A stretch of 64,000 nt of DNA from Homarus americanus (GCF_018991925.1 NW_024753920.1:1-64000), one strand, 5' to 3'. Positions 43,952 to 54,677 are shown, numbered from the stretch's first letter. Program-made: numbers and translations. Notes: generated from the sequence alone by a model not told the origin.

Positions 43952-44140
43952 AACACACACACACACACACACACAGTTCTTTTCATTTCAAGATGGAGAC
44001 GAAAGAAAAGCAGAATTTCAGACACACAAAAAATAACTCTGCAATATTTTAGACACTCTCCTCCCTTAACACACACACACACACACACACACGTCTTAGC
44101 CAATCCTAGAAAATGGAAATGACAGGAAAACCGGAATATA

Positions 44141-44204
<64 letters not shown>
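43952..44204. repeat. Three (CA)n blocks in a decayed larger repeat
   Basis: CA at 43952-43975, 44071-44093 and 44143-44204. The flanks AGATGGAGACGAAAGAAAAGC and AAATGGAAATGACAGGAAAA are weakly alike, suggesting the blocks arose by local duplication. Confidence 0.85.
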
Positions 44205-44209
<5 letters not shown>

Positions 44210-44229
44210 TACACATACACATACACACA

Positions 44230-44940
44230 GGTTCCTACTTCCACCCGAGATCCCTCGTCCGCGAATTGCTGTTCGACATCAAAACCGCATCCAGCCCATA
44301 CAACCACGGACTGATCACTATAAGAAGATCCCAGTCCCAACCATTGTAATAATTATCAACAACTCGTAGTCAACAGTTTGTTCACTCCCAGCCAATCTTA
44401 CCTTCCGTCACTGTCACTATGTTGAAATGCCCTGTAGTATAACCTTCTCCCCATCTAGTTATTATACATCATATTTGTATCACTTATGTTACTTGTATAT
44501 TATTTGTCAATTAAGTAATCTATTCCCTACATATGTAACTGTACTCGTATATTATCCCTGAAGCCTTCTGACCGTCATGCTCTGTCAATACACATACACT
44601 AAACTACAGTATCTGGAACAATGACGCACAACAAAACACAAATATCACCGCTCTGTCTTTTCTCTCCCAATCTCACGTAAGAGCCACCACAAGCAGGACA
44701 CAACCACCGCGTCTACCACAACAATACCTGCAACTCCTGTCAATATACGAGGAATAAGACACAATCCCTGTGAGACGCCCGAACAATGGGTCATCTCTCT
44801 GTGTGAAGCGGCACCCCAGACCTTCTCCATCAGTCACAGATAAATGGAAAAATATATATATTAAAAAAATGAGGGATTTGTATGTGCATTTTTTATTTGT
44901 TATATAAATTTTGTTTTCTTACTTTAGGGGAGGGGGGTGG
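44230..44940. other. Low-copy sequence
   Basis: No tandem structure. A 61-codon minus frame at 44830-44645 has no recognisable feature. Confidence 0.55.
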
Positions 44941-44944
44941 AGGT

Positions 44945-44948
<4 letters not shown>

Positions 44949-45025
<77 letters not shown>
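44949..45025. repeat. (GT)n microsatellite
   Basis: About 38 perfect GT units. (GA)n follows at 45060-45082. Confidence 0.98.
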
Positions 45026-45028
<3 letters not shown>

Positions 45029-45118
45029 AGATAGAAAGAATATAACATAATGACAATAGGAGAGAGAGAGAGAGAGAGAGATAAAAATATAAAAATGCAT
45101 TATACACTGGAAGGATAT

Positions 45119-45283
45119 CAGCCAATCACAACCCATTAACACTTCTTGTTAGCCAATCACAATTAACTAGCACTTCTTGTTAGCCAATCACAACTAACCA
45201 GCACTTCTTGTGGCCAATCGCAACCCACCAGCCGTTCTTGTCAGCCAATCAAAACCCATCAGCCGTTCTTGTCAGCCAATCCT
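45119..45283. repeat. Minisatellite, 31-bp unit with CCAAT, 6 copies
   Basis: AGCCAATCACAACCCACCAG plus CACTTCTTGTT. GCCAATC starts at 45121, 45152, 45183, 45213, 45244 and 45275. Every copy keeps CCAAT, the NF-Y core. Copies 4-6 share GCCGTTCTTG. Confidence 0.96.
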
Positions 45284-45467
45284 GAAACATTGTGTCCCAA
45301 ACAAGACACTTCCCACCGGGGGGATCGATCAGGGGACACGACTAATGGAGACGTGTCAGGAATGTGTCAGCCACAGCTTCCTGGGGTGAGAGATGCTGTC
45401 TCTCATTCTCCCGGGAGATTATGTCCACTTAATCTCTCTTGGATTGGAAGATGGCCTCACCTGCAGG
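45284..45467. other. Unique block between CCAAT array and MITE
   Basis: Balanced composition, no repeats. A + strand frame (45269-45562) is open through it but continues into the array and the MITE. CTGCAG followed by GTACAG at about 45462-45471 would make a donor site, but the GTACAG is partly the TA target plus the MITE end. No gene is claimed. Confidence 0.4.
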
Positions 45468-45671
45468 TACAGTCCCCTTCACTAGTGCGTTTACAGGAGA
45501 TCGTCAGGTTTTGTGTAGTGTGGCAGCCCTGTGTTTGTTTACATTCGACAGAAGGAAACTAACAATAGTAAACGTACTGTGGAATCGAATTAAAACAATA
45601 TTAAAATAAATATATCAAAAGATTTGTTTATATGACGAGCCTCTGTAAACGCACTAGTGAAGAGAGCTGTA
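45468..45671. mobile_element. Complete MITE, 200 bp, Tc1/mariner-like TA target
   Basis: Terminal inverted repeats 45470-45505 and 45634-45669 match at 30 of 36 positions, with the perfect 20-base core CTTCACTAGTGCGTTTACAG at 45477-45496 and its complement at 45643-45662. Both ends begin CAG and are flanked by TA (45468-45469 and 45670-45671), the target duplication of Tc1/mariner-type transposases. The 128-bp interior is AT-rich, non-coding and ends in AAATATATC-type sequence. No transposase is encoded, so it would depend on one elsewhere. Confidence 0.85.

Positions 45672-45673
<2 letters not shown>

Positions 45674-45734
<61 letters not shown>
45674..45734. repeat. (CT)n microsatellite
   Basis: About 30 CT units starting 3 bp after the MITE. 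Confidence 0.98.
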
Positions 45735-45735
<1 letters not shown>

Positions 45736-45767
45736 GGATCTTAAAAGCCAAGCATCACCAAATCTTC

Positions 45768-46000
45768 TTCGTCTGTGTGTCTGTCCTGTCTGTCTGCCTC
45801 TCTGTCTACTTGTCTATGTCCCTATCTGTCTACTTGTCTGTCGACTTGTCTGATGCTGTCTGCCTATTTGTCCCTCTGTTTGCCTGCCCGTCTCTGTCAA
45901 GTTGCCTCTGTCTCTGTCTCTTAACTTGTTTCTGTGTCTGTCAATTTGTCTGTCTCTGTCTGTCTACTTGTCTCTATCTCCCTGTCTTTGTCTGTAGCAC
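45768..46000. repeat. Degenerate (GTCT)n tract
   Basis: CTGTCTACTTGTCTGTC and CTGTCTCTGTC phrases. The + frame is Cys/Leu/Ser/Val and follows the repeat. Confidence 0.88.
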
Positions 46001-46019
46001 CCTAGAATCCAACAGGCCA

Positions 46020-46052
46020 AGCCCACCCACCCACCCACCCCACCCCCCACCT
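46020..46052. repeat. (CCCA)n microsatellite
   Basis: Six CCCA units then C-rich. Confidence 0.9.
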
Positions 46053-46200
46053 CCTCAACACGACACACTGAAGCCCCACCATATTTATTCTTCTCCAACA
46101 CCTGTTATTTAAAAGTAATTTATTATAACCAGAAATATTCAAATAAAAACTTCCTACACATTGGAGTAAAAATTTATATACATACAAAAGGTTTAGAATA

Positions 46201-46202
<2 letters not shown>

Positions 46203-46269
<67 letters not shown>

Positions 46270-46273
46270 TGTG
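46203..46273. repeat. (GT)n microsatellite
   Basis: GT repeat with one TATG near 46261. Confidence 0.98.
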
Positions 46274-46472
46274 TTTTCACCATATTTCAAATTAATTAAA
46301 AAATATCTATTGATTAAACAACAAAAGATCTACGTTAAGTTATTAGTTTTATTTAATTGTCCACACATAAAAGTTTCTTTTTTTTATTAACGTGGAAATT
46401 AATGTTCAATAATAGTAATTCAAATATCTTCAATAAAAGTGTTGTTGGTGTGTTTAGTTCACATATACGTGT

Positions 46473-46650
46473 GATGGAGGAGGAGGAGAGGAGGAGGGGG
46501 GGGAGGGAGGAAGAAGGAGAGGAAGAGGAGTGAGTGAGTGAGTGAAGAAGAGGAGGCGGGTAAAGAAATAGGAAGATGAGGAGAGTAGAAGGAGAGGAAG
46601 AGAAGACAAGGACGAGAAGAGGAGGAGAGGAAGATAAGGAAGAGACAGCT
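46473..46650. repeat. Polypurine tract
   Basis: GGAGGAGGAGAGGAGG and (GTGA) sequence. Minus frames are Ser/Leu/Pro. 46274-46472 is AT-rich. Confidence 0.88.
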
Positions 46651-46695
46651 TCCGGGTGATGACCAGGACTGACACACAGGGAAACCCTCACTCAA

Positions 46696-46697
<2 letters not shown>

Positions 46698-46738
<41 letters not shown>
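46698..46738. repeat. (CA)n microsatellite
   Basis: About 20 CA units. Confidence 0.97.
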
Positions 46739-46740
<2 letters not shown>

Positions 46741-46779
46741 CATCACCACCACATCTCCATCATTTACCTTCGGCTTCCC

Positions 46780-47150
46780 ATTCTATTTCCCTCCTCCTCC
46801 TCCTTACCCTATCTCTCCATCTTTCCTCACATCCCACCTCCTCTCCCTACCCTCCCTCCCCCTTTGTCTTCATCTCCTTAGTCTTCTTCCCTCCCTCCCC
46901 TCACCTCCCCCCCTCCACCTTAAACATATTTTGCTTCCCTTCGATTCCCAACAATCTTTCTCGCCTCTTGAACATGTCCCCTTTCCTCCCCCATCCTCGC
47001 CCCCTCATCTCACAATCACCCTCCTCACCTCCCCATCTTTCTCCCCCTCATCCCTACCATCTCCTTTTTCACAATCACCCTCCTCTAACCTCCCTCACCA
47101 TCCTCCTCCCCTCACCCTCCCCTCACCCTCCTCCTCCCCTCTCACCAGTC
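46780..47150. repeat. Pyrimidine-rich tract
   Basis: CTCCTCCTCC, CTCACCTCCCC and CCTCCCCTCACC phrases. Confidence 0.83.
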
Positions 47151-47287
47151 AACGAGCTGACAACACCGGCGCCGTGAGCGTCTCCCCTCGGCTTGGTCGG
47201 GGTAATCCCCTCACTTGAATTATTTTCCCATCAAATGCTAGTTAAGGGGAGTTGTTGGTCTGTTTCATTACACTGATGACGTGACAC

Positions 47288-47466
47288 TACCGCCGCCTCG
47301 CCACGCCTCAACACGCCTCGCCACAACACACCTTGGTACGCCACATCACACCACACCACGCCACACCTCACCCTGCCACACTACAGCAGAACTTGCCACG
47401 CCACATCACATCTCGCCATGCCTCACTCCGCCACACTACGCCACATCTCGCCACACTACACCACAT
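47288..47466. repeat. Degenerate CGCCACA minisatellite
   Basis: ACGCCACATC, CGCCACACTAC and CGCCTCGCCAC units at about 10-25 bp, CpG-containing. Confidence 0.85.
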
Positions 47467-47798
47467 CAAACAATACACTTGTGAAATAAATAAATTAATA
47501 TTCACAAAAATACGAGACGAGAGCTCTTAATGTGATGTAAATATTCGGAAAAAAGACAAAAAATAATATTAATAACTGCTTATGAAAGAACAATATACAA
47601 AACATAAGTAAAATTAATAATTATCAATATCAAAACAAAGCCAAAAAAACATAAACAAATAAAAAAAGTAACAACAATGAAAACAAGTAACAGAATAAAA
47701 AGACGTAAACATAAGTAAAAAAAAGTGAAACATGAAAAGTCAAAAAATTCAAACGATAAAACAAGTAAAGGTGAAAACCTACAAAAAAACAAAAGCAC
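47467..47798. other. A-rich low-copy sequence
   Basis: AAAACAAGTAA-type sequence. Nothing recognised. Confidence 0.6.
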
Positions 47799-47818
47799 CT
47801 AACCTAACCTAACCTAAC
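47799..47818 (-). repeat. Interstitial (CCTAA)n
   Basis: Four CCTAA units, the minus orientation of TTAGG. Confidence 0.92.
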
Positions 47819-47917
47819 ACGACTAAACTAAACCACTATTAAACCTCACTAAATAACAGGAGGCCAACACGAGAGGTAAACACGCTTCCTGCTGTTCTTA
47901 TGATCTCATGTTTTCAT

Positions 47918-48190
47918 GTGTTGGCAGCCCTGTATATAGTGTTGGCAGCCCTGTATATAGTGTTGGCAGCCCTGCATATAGTGTTGGCAGCCCTGTATAT
48001 AGTGTTGGCAGCCCTGTATAATGTGTTGTGCAGCCCTGTATAATGTGTTAGCAGCCCTGTATAATGTGTTGGCAGCCCTATATAGTGTTGGCAGCCCTGT
48101 ATATAGTGTTGGCAGCCCTGTATATAGTGTTGGCAGCCCTGTATATAGTGTTGGCAGCCCTGTATATAGTGTTGGCAGCCCTGTATAGAA
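47918..48190. repeat. Minisatellite, 21-bp unit, 13 copies
   Basis: TGTTGGCAGCCCTGTATATA plus G. Copies at 47918-48020 and 48075-48187 keep 21 bp. The middle copies read TGTATAATGTGTT with small length changes. The minus frame reads a 7-residue cycle (YTGLPTL) that changes frame at the irregular copies. Confidence 0.97.
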
Positions 48191-48560
48191 TATCATCAAC
48201 ACAGGGGAGCAAATTTCACACCTTAAAAATAAAATCAAACCACACTGTACAACTCTCTCACTAATGACCCTAACAAGGCAGGTAGGAGAGAGACTAATAA
48301 GTGTCACCCTTGTTGACTCACCATACACGGTACAGGGTGGTCGAAAATGGACACCTTGATCTTATACTGTTATTTACTGTATTAAATTTAGAACATTTTT
48401 CGATGACCCTGTAGATACATAATACCAAAAAAATTATAGCTATCCAATATTTCAGTGACTATATGGAGAAAAAGTCCGTTTTCTGGAGGTTTCACTTAAG
48501 AAAAAAACATATTTACGATATTTTAAACACACGAAGACTTCTCTTAATCTCCCTCGTCGT

Positions 48561-48562
<2 letters not shown>
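48191..48562. other. Low-copy sequence
   Basis: Unique AT-rich DNA. No frame supported. Confidence 0.55.

Positions 48563-48594
<32 letters not shown>
48563..48594. repeat. (CT)n microsatellite
   Basis: Sixteen CT units. 48595-49040 is A-rich (AAACAAAAC) low-copy DNA, and 49041-49214 is unique. Confidence 0.96.
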
Positions 48595-48598
<4 letters not shown>

Positions 48599-49211
48599 GA
48601 TTTCCCCCAAGAGATTAACTTTTAATTTATTACTTGACAGAACACAAACTTCTCTCGTGTTTTTGTTTCTCCATTAAACACAAACAACAACTTTTATTTA
48701 ATACGAAATTAAACGTATTAAATATAAGGTATTTAAATTAGAATAAATAAAAATTGTAACCTTCCACAAAACCTTCCAAAACCTCACAATAAAACACACA
48801 CACATTAAACCACCAGCTACAAAACCACTCAAAAATAAAACAAACTTTCCTCACACAAACACACCAAACTTAAAAAAAACAAAGGAAAAACAAAACAAAA
48901 CAATGTAATTTAAACCACACCTTAAACCTAACAGCATCAACTCATCGACAACGAAGCAAATAAGTAGAAAAATAAATAAAATAAAAAATTAAATAAAAAC
49001 CCGACATAGAAAACCTTGACTTTAATTTAATCTCATCAGGAGTTTTTTCATCCCTGGTGTCTTGGGAGAGATGGTATGGCTCCTCCCTCCTTCAGGACTC
49101 TGTCAACCTGCTGTGTTGTGATATCTTGACTCGTGTAGGGCCTGGGTTCCCCCACCTACCCCTTCACCTCCCCCCGGCAGTGGCAAAGGGCAGGAGGTGG
49201 TGTTGGTGTAG

Positions 49212-49214
<3 letters not shown>

Positions 49215-49257
<43 letters not shown>

Positions 49258-49264
49258 TGTGTGT
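49215..49264. repeat. (GT)n microsatellite with GCGC
   Basis: GT repeat with a GCGCGT step near 49253. (GA)n at 49299-49315. Confidence 0.96.
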
Positions 49265-49315
49265 GAAAAACGTTCCCTTGAAGGAAGAGTAGAAATTTTG
49301 AGAGAGAGAGAGAGA

Positions 49316-49732
49316 CGTAATATCATTTGTTATCCCTCAAAACATTACCTTAAAACACAATACAATAAAACACCATCATTTACATAATCTCTCTCTATCT
49401 CTCTATCTATCTATATAAAACACACCATTAAACCATTCTATCTCTCTCTCAAAAATAATCATTAAAACCGCCAAGACTTATTAATTTCAATCACCTATTT
49501 TCCCCGTAATCGCTACTGTCATGAATAACATTACACAGGAATTATATATTATCATTACCAATATAATCAAAGCCATTATAATAAGCTACACATTACATTA
49601 ATAACGCCAGAAATTATACCGGGATTAACATTATGATGATCTAACATAATCAGGCAGGAATCATATTGTAATTGTTGGTTTGGTTAGGTTAGGTTGATTC
49701 ACCCCTCTCCCCTCGGCCCCTAGAAGCGGTTA
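49316..49732. other. AT-rich low-copy with short (TTAGG)
   Basis: CTAT words at 49389-49415. GGTTAGGTTAGGTT at about 49683-49696 is a short telomere-like block. Confidence 0.6.
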
Positions 49733-50723
49733 CTCTCTCTCTCTCTCTGTCTCTCTATCTCCCCAACCTTGTCTCATCATCTTCCCCCTATCTTCCTTCT
49801 TCCCCTCCTCCTCCTCCTTGCTTCTCTTCCCCTACACCAACCATTTTTTTCTTCACTTTTGGGTCCCTCTCTTTCCTTCCCTCCCTCATCCTCCTTCCTT
49901 CTTCCATCCCTCCCCCTCGTCATACGTCACATCAAGACAAACTTAATTCCCATTTGGCCCGGAGGAACGTGACTCATCCCTCTTTCTTGCACCCAATTTT
50001 TATCACCATTTCTCTTTACACATTTATCACTTTTCTTCTTCTCCCTCTTTTCTTATACATGTTATCATCTCTTCTTCTCCTATGTTTATCAGTACTTTTC
50101 TTCTTCCTCTTCTCATTTGGTAGACACGATTCTTAGCGTTTCTTCCCACACTTTTATCGGGTAGTTGTCAGTTCCTCTTACCGAGAAGAATGGTTCTCAA
50201 TCACCCACTTCTGCTGATACCTACATATATTAAACGACCACCTGTTGCTCTCTCTCTCTCTCTCAATCACTATCCCTTCTCACTCTCTCTCACCATCTCT
50301 GTTCGCTCTCTCTCTCTCTCTCTCTTTCACCATTCCTTCTTTATACACCTCGTTTCTTCTTACCTCGTCTACTCACATATTTATCGGTTATTACTCCTTC
50401 CCTCTCCTTCCCTCTCTCTCACCACACACCTCTCATCACCTCTTCATTACGTGGTTCCTCTTCCCTAATACCTACCATTATCATAACCTTCTGTTACTTA
50501 CACGTTTATCCACCACTAGTCTTTGTTCTCTCATCTCCTCCTTACCGTATCTCTTTCTCTCATCACGACTCATTATCTCTCTCTAGTTTTCCCCTTTCTT
50601 TCATTGTTTCTCATTTATTATCTTTCTCTTCACCTTTTTCTCTTACTTTCTCTCCTTGTTTTCTGTCTCTATCTCTCAAAGTTGTCTTTTTCTTCCACTG
50701 TTTCTCTTTTCTTATATTTCTCT

Positions 50724-50761
<38 letters not shown>

Positions 50762-50850
50762 CACGTTTATTAACCGTTATTATTTCTCTCACACATCACC
50801 ATTTCTCTTATTCCCTCTGATCTCACATCCGTCAGTTAATATTCTATAGG
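49733..50850. repeat. Pyrimidine-rich tract, about 1.1 kb, with (CT)n
   Basis: C/T-dominated with clean CT runs at about 49733-49748, 50243-50263, 50309-50325 and 50727-50757. CACTTTTATC-like phrases recur. All frames are Ser/Leu/Phe/Pro. Confidence 0.85.
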
Positions 50851-50919
50851 TCCTGATCGTAAGGGGCTTCAATCCTATTCCGTCCCAATCCTTCAGGTCC
50901 AAGATCCTACAAGTTTGGG

Positions 50920-51100
50920 GCTAAATACAACTGGGGCCTGCGAGGGTAGGGGGCCTATAAGACTAGGGGTTTATTTGGACTGGGACCTATTAGTAATGGG
51001 GCTTGTTAGGGCTGTGTGACCTATTGAAACTGAAGCCTATTAGAACTTGGGGCTATTAAACGTGAGGCTTATTGGGGCCTACTAGGACTGGGGCCCATCC
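50920..51100. repeat. Degenerate ACTGGGGCCTATTAG repeat
   Basis: About nine diverged copies (AACTGGGGCCTGCGAGG, GACTGGGACCTATTAG, AACTGAAGCCTATTAG, GACTGGGGCCCATC) at roughly 18-22 bp. Confidence 0.75.
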
Positions 51101-51240
51101 CACCTGCAGCCTTCCACTCCATTACTCCGGAACTACTGGGCTACTGTTATCCTCGCTACATTTCACCAAGAAGCTGTTCCTTGTCTCACACAGGGGAGAG
51201 GTTCTGGACGGTAGAATTCCTACTGCAGAGGAGTGTGTAA

Positions 51241-51286
51241 GGGAAGGTAAGGGAAGAGAAGGGAAGGGAAGGGAAGGGAAGGGCCA
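51241..51286. repeat. (GGGAA)n microsatellite
   Basis: Nine GGGAA-type units. 51287-51540 is low-copy. Confidence 0.95.
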
Positions 51287-51552
51287 TCTTAAAACACCCT
51301 CACCTTCCTCCTTGTTACATCACCTCACCTTACCTCCTCACGAGCGCTAGCCAGACCAGACCAGACAAGTCCACTACAACAACATAAAGCCGCTGCCCTA
51401 GTGAGTTATTGTATCCTTGACTCGCCTTTCTTATGCTAATGCCGCTATTCTTAGGATCCTTCCCGACTTTGCTGTGCCCTTTAAATTCTCCTTCATCAAA
51501 CTCTCCTCCCCGTAAAAGTTAATTCCTTCAGTGGCCCCTCCCAAGAGTAGAA

Positions 51553-52080
51553 GCAGGTAGTGGTGGTAGTAGTAGTAGTAGTAAGATAGTTAGGTAATAT
51601 AATGGTGGAGAAAGTAAGGATTTAAGAGGATGATTGGAGGCCATATTAAAAAAGTAGTGGCGGTGAAAGTAGTAGTAGTCATAGTAATAGAAAATTGTGG
51701 TAGTAAATAGTAATAGTAGTTGCAAGTAGTAAGCAGTAGTAATAGTAGTAATACCACGTCCTCCATGACAACTAGTATTAGTAGTAGCAGCACAAGAAGT
51801 AGCAGTAGGAACAGTAGCAGTAACAGCAGCACCAGTAGCCTCCTTCCCTCCCCCCACCGGCTACTCACAAACCTCTCTCCAATATGTACAGTAGTTTCAG
51901 ATATCTTGGTGAACATGTCGCCGTTAGGGATTGTGGTGGTAGTGGTGTTGATGGTGATAATGGTGGTAGTAGTGGTAGTAGTGATGGCAATAGTGGTGTT
52001 AATGGTGATGATGGTGATAGTGACAATGGTAATGGTGGTATGGTGCTTGTGGTAATGGTGATAGAGGTACTGGTAGCTGG
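51553..52080. repeat. GTA/GTG trinucleotide degenerate tract
   Basis: (GTA)n at 51564-51584, AGTAGTAGCAGTAG sequence at 51640-51835, and GGTGATGGTGATAGTGG at 51930-52075. Frames are Ser- or Thr/Ile-rich. Confidence 0.9.
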
Positions 52081-52659
52081 TAATGTTAATATTGGTTTCC
52101 TCCACACAAAAAATACAATGAAACACGAATACAAATAAATAAATAAAAAATACTCGCATATTATATAAACCAATAAATACATCAATGGAAAACCTAAACC
52201 ATAATTAATCTAACTGGTTAAAAATAATCATACCCTCATCAACAGTCCTTAGTTACCTGTGTGTCAGTTTGTCTCAATATACGTCTACTACTTCCCGTTC
52301 AACTTATCCACTAATTTCCTATCGTCAACAAATACCTGTCAATCTATATCATCATTAGCGTAACCTGTAAAAAATAAAAGTAATTAATCACAGTCTGTAT
52401 ATTTCACAAAGTTGATGACATTAATTATGATAAATAAATACTTCTGTTACCAGGGTTATCAAACACCATTCACAACGTCCTGCTTTTTCTTTTTACAATA
52501 TACAATAAACTTCATTTGCATAATAAACGCCGATACATTCCTTTACATGTTGGATAAATAATTACTATCATTGTTTAGTAAAGGAAAACACGACTCAATA
52601 TCTCGAATGTGTTAAGCTATTAAAAGAAAAAGAGAATATTTTTCTTCTGTTTTCCCCCC
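52081..52659. other. AT-rich low-copy sequence
   Basis: No tandem structure and no frame of interest. Confidence 0.6.
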
Positions 52660-53345
52660 TGCTGTTCTAATCAACTTCCTCATTCCCCTCTTTCTTCCCT
52701 CAGTACCTCCCCTCGCCTACCTACATTCCTTTTCCTTCCTTACTTCTCATCTAACACCATTTTCTTCTTCTCATCCTTCTCTTCCCACCAATCTTTATCT
52801 GGTTATATTCCAATACTTCCCTCTTAGATTCTTTTCTTTACTGTCTATTACATCTTCCTCTTGTTTATTCCCCTCTTCTTCTTTCCCTTTCCCTTTGTTT
52901 GTCTTCATAATTTCCTCTCTCCCTTTCTTTCCTTCCTTCCATTCCCCCCTTACAATCTCTTTGCTATTAACACCTTCAATATTTTATACAATTTCGTCTT
53001 CAAACCTTCACTTATTTTTCTCTCCCTTCTCTCACCTCTTCATCTTCCTCCTCCTTCTTCCTCTTCTCTCCAGCCACACTGTACCACCGCCACCACTACT
53101 ACTTTCATCACAATCTTTCACCACCATTACCACTTCTTTCATCTTTCATCACCACCTTTTATACCACTAATTACCACCACACCAAGGCACCACCAACTAT
53201 TTTTACCACCACTATTACCACAACCAACCACTTCCATCACCAACTACTACCACCACTTCCATCACCAACTTTCATCACCGCTTTTTATACCACCACTATT
53301 ACCAACACCACCAACTTTCACCACCACCACCACCACCACCATCTC
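52660..53345. repeat. Pyrimidine-rich tract then (ACC)n
   Basis: CT-rich to about 53075, then ACCACCATTACCACC- and TTTCATCACCACC-type repetition to 53345. The 221-codon + frame is compositionally biased throughout. Confidence 0.85.
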
Positions 53346-53380
53346 CTTGAGCGCCGTGGAGTGTGTCGCCAGGAGGAGGG

Positions 53381-53440
53381 GGAGAGGAGGGGAGGGGAGA
53401 GGAGGGGAGGGGAGAGGAGGGGAGGGGAGAGGAGGGGAGG
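53381..53440. repeat. Minisatellite, 15-bp G-rich unit, 4 copies
   Basis: GGAGAGGAGGGGAGG at 53381, 53396, 53411 and 53426. Confidence 0.96.
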
Positions 53441-53589
53441 CAGCAGAGGGTCAAGGTGTAGTGATTTATGACTTCCCAATAGCGTCCCCCAAAACTATTT
53501 TTATTTTTCTCGGATATTTCTGGTAAAGGCTCGACCAGGGTGCCACTATAACGGGACCTTAGGGTCTATTTGACCACTTCTAGGCATTA

Positions 53590-53915
53590 ACCACACTGGA
53601 TCACCTGAAGATTCACCCCCCCCCCCCTCTCTGTTTAGTTCACTTGAACATTAACCACTCTAACGCTAACCTAACCTAACTTAACGCTAACCAAATCCAA
53701 GCTAACCTAATGTAGCTTAACCAAATTCAACCTAACCTAACGCAACTTAACCAAATCCAACCTAACCTAACGCAACTTAACCAAATCCAACCTAACCTAA
53801 CGCAACTTAACCAAATCCAACCTAACCTAACCTAAATCACCAGGTAGCGGCGTTAAGGTGGTTAATATTCAAGTGAACTGGTGGGCCACGAATCTTCAAG
53901 TAGTCCACCTTTTCT
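53590..53915. mobile_element. Foldback-like inverted element with CCTAA-derived core
   Basis: Left arm 53638-53666 and right arm 53850-53878 are complementary at 26 of 29 bases. Outside them GGATCACCTGAAGATTC (53598) pairs with GAATCTTCAAGTAGTCC (53890). Between the arms lies a 30-bp array, AACCTAACGCAACTTAACC plus AAATCCAACCT, at 53701, 53731, 53761 and 53791 with CCTAACCTAA in each unit. Inverted arms around tandem repeats resemble foldback elements. Ends and target duplication are not resolved. Confidence 0.6.
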
Positions 53916-54045
53916 CGCGCCTTAACCACTTTCTGGCCCTTGGTTGAATGTGAATAAAATGCAGGAAGTGGAACGACACACAACACAAGAGAGTCATTTA
54001 GTCTTTTCACTCCAGAGTACAATGTCATCACATCTGACTTAGCAT

Positions 54046-54246
54046 GACCTGACGTGATCTAACATGATCTGACGTGACCTAACACGACCTGACGTGAACT
54101 AACCAGCCCTAACGTGACCTATAACCTGCTCTGACTAACTTTAGCTTAATACAAATATACTAAACATGATCTGACGTGACCTAACATGACATGACCTTAT
54201 AATCTGCTCTGACCAAGCTTAACCCAACACAAATATACTAAAATGA
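54046..54246. repeat. TGACGTGA minisatellite (20 bp) plus 77-bp duplication
   Basis: CTGACGTGAYCTAACAYGAY units start at 54049, 54069, 54089 and (diverged) 54109. TGACGTGA is exact at 54050, 54070, 54090 and 54172. A longer phrase, CTGCTCTGAC to AAATATACTAAA, repeats at a 77-bp offset. Confidence 0.85.
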
Positions 54247-54600
54247 TTCAAATCGGATCAAAGTCTGCTTAAACAAAGTAAATCATTGTGTTCAAAGGAT
54301 TAAGAGACATGATTTCTTATTCTTCACTCATCTTTCTCCTCTCCATTTTTTCTCCCTTCTCCCCTTCTTTATTTACCACCCTCCCTTCCTCTTTATTGCC
54401 ACCTTATCCCACTATTTCGTTCTTTTTTTCCAGGAGATAATAATTTTCTTTTATTTACCAGTTATCTCAATGTTCTCGTCTCTCATCCTCTCCCTCCTTC
54501 GCGTTTTCCTCCATTTCTTCAAGTTTCTTTAATTTACCTGCTCACTTCCCTAGTACTGTCTCCCCTTTCTCTTTTCATTTTTCATCCCTTCCCTGCCTTC
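54247..54600. other. Low-copy, pyrimidine-rich from 54330
   Basis: CTCCCTTCTCCCC-type sequence. Nothing else. Confidence 0.6.
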
Positions 54601-54605
54601 CAACA

Positions 54606-54607
<2 letters not shown>

Positions 54608-54675
<68 letters not shown>
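54608..54675. repeat. (CT)n microsatellite
   Basis: Thirty-four CT units. Confidence 0.98.

Positions 54676-54677
<2 letters not shown>

Noticed and set aside
44143..44204. Three CA blocks considered as remnants of a retrotransposon tail
   Set aside because: Flanks are only weakly alike, and no element body, tail signal or target duplication is visible.
45269..45562. 97-codon + frame of ordinary composition
   Set aside because: It is assembled from the end of the CCAAT array, unique DNA and half of the MITE. A single gene crossing these is unlikely.
47918..48190. 21-bp repeats considered as a CRISPR-like or repeat-protein locus
   Set aside because: No spacers, and the frame shifts at irregular units.
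52861..53526. 221-codon + frame
   Set aside because: Pyrimidine tract, then (ACC)n, then a G-rich minisatellite. Composition changes exactly at the repeat boundaries.
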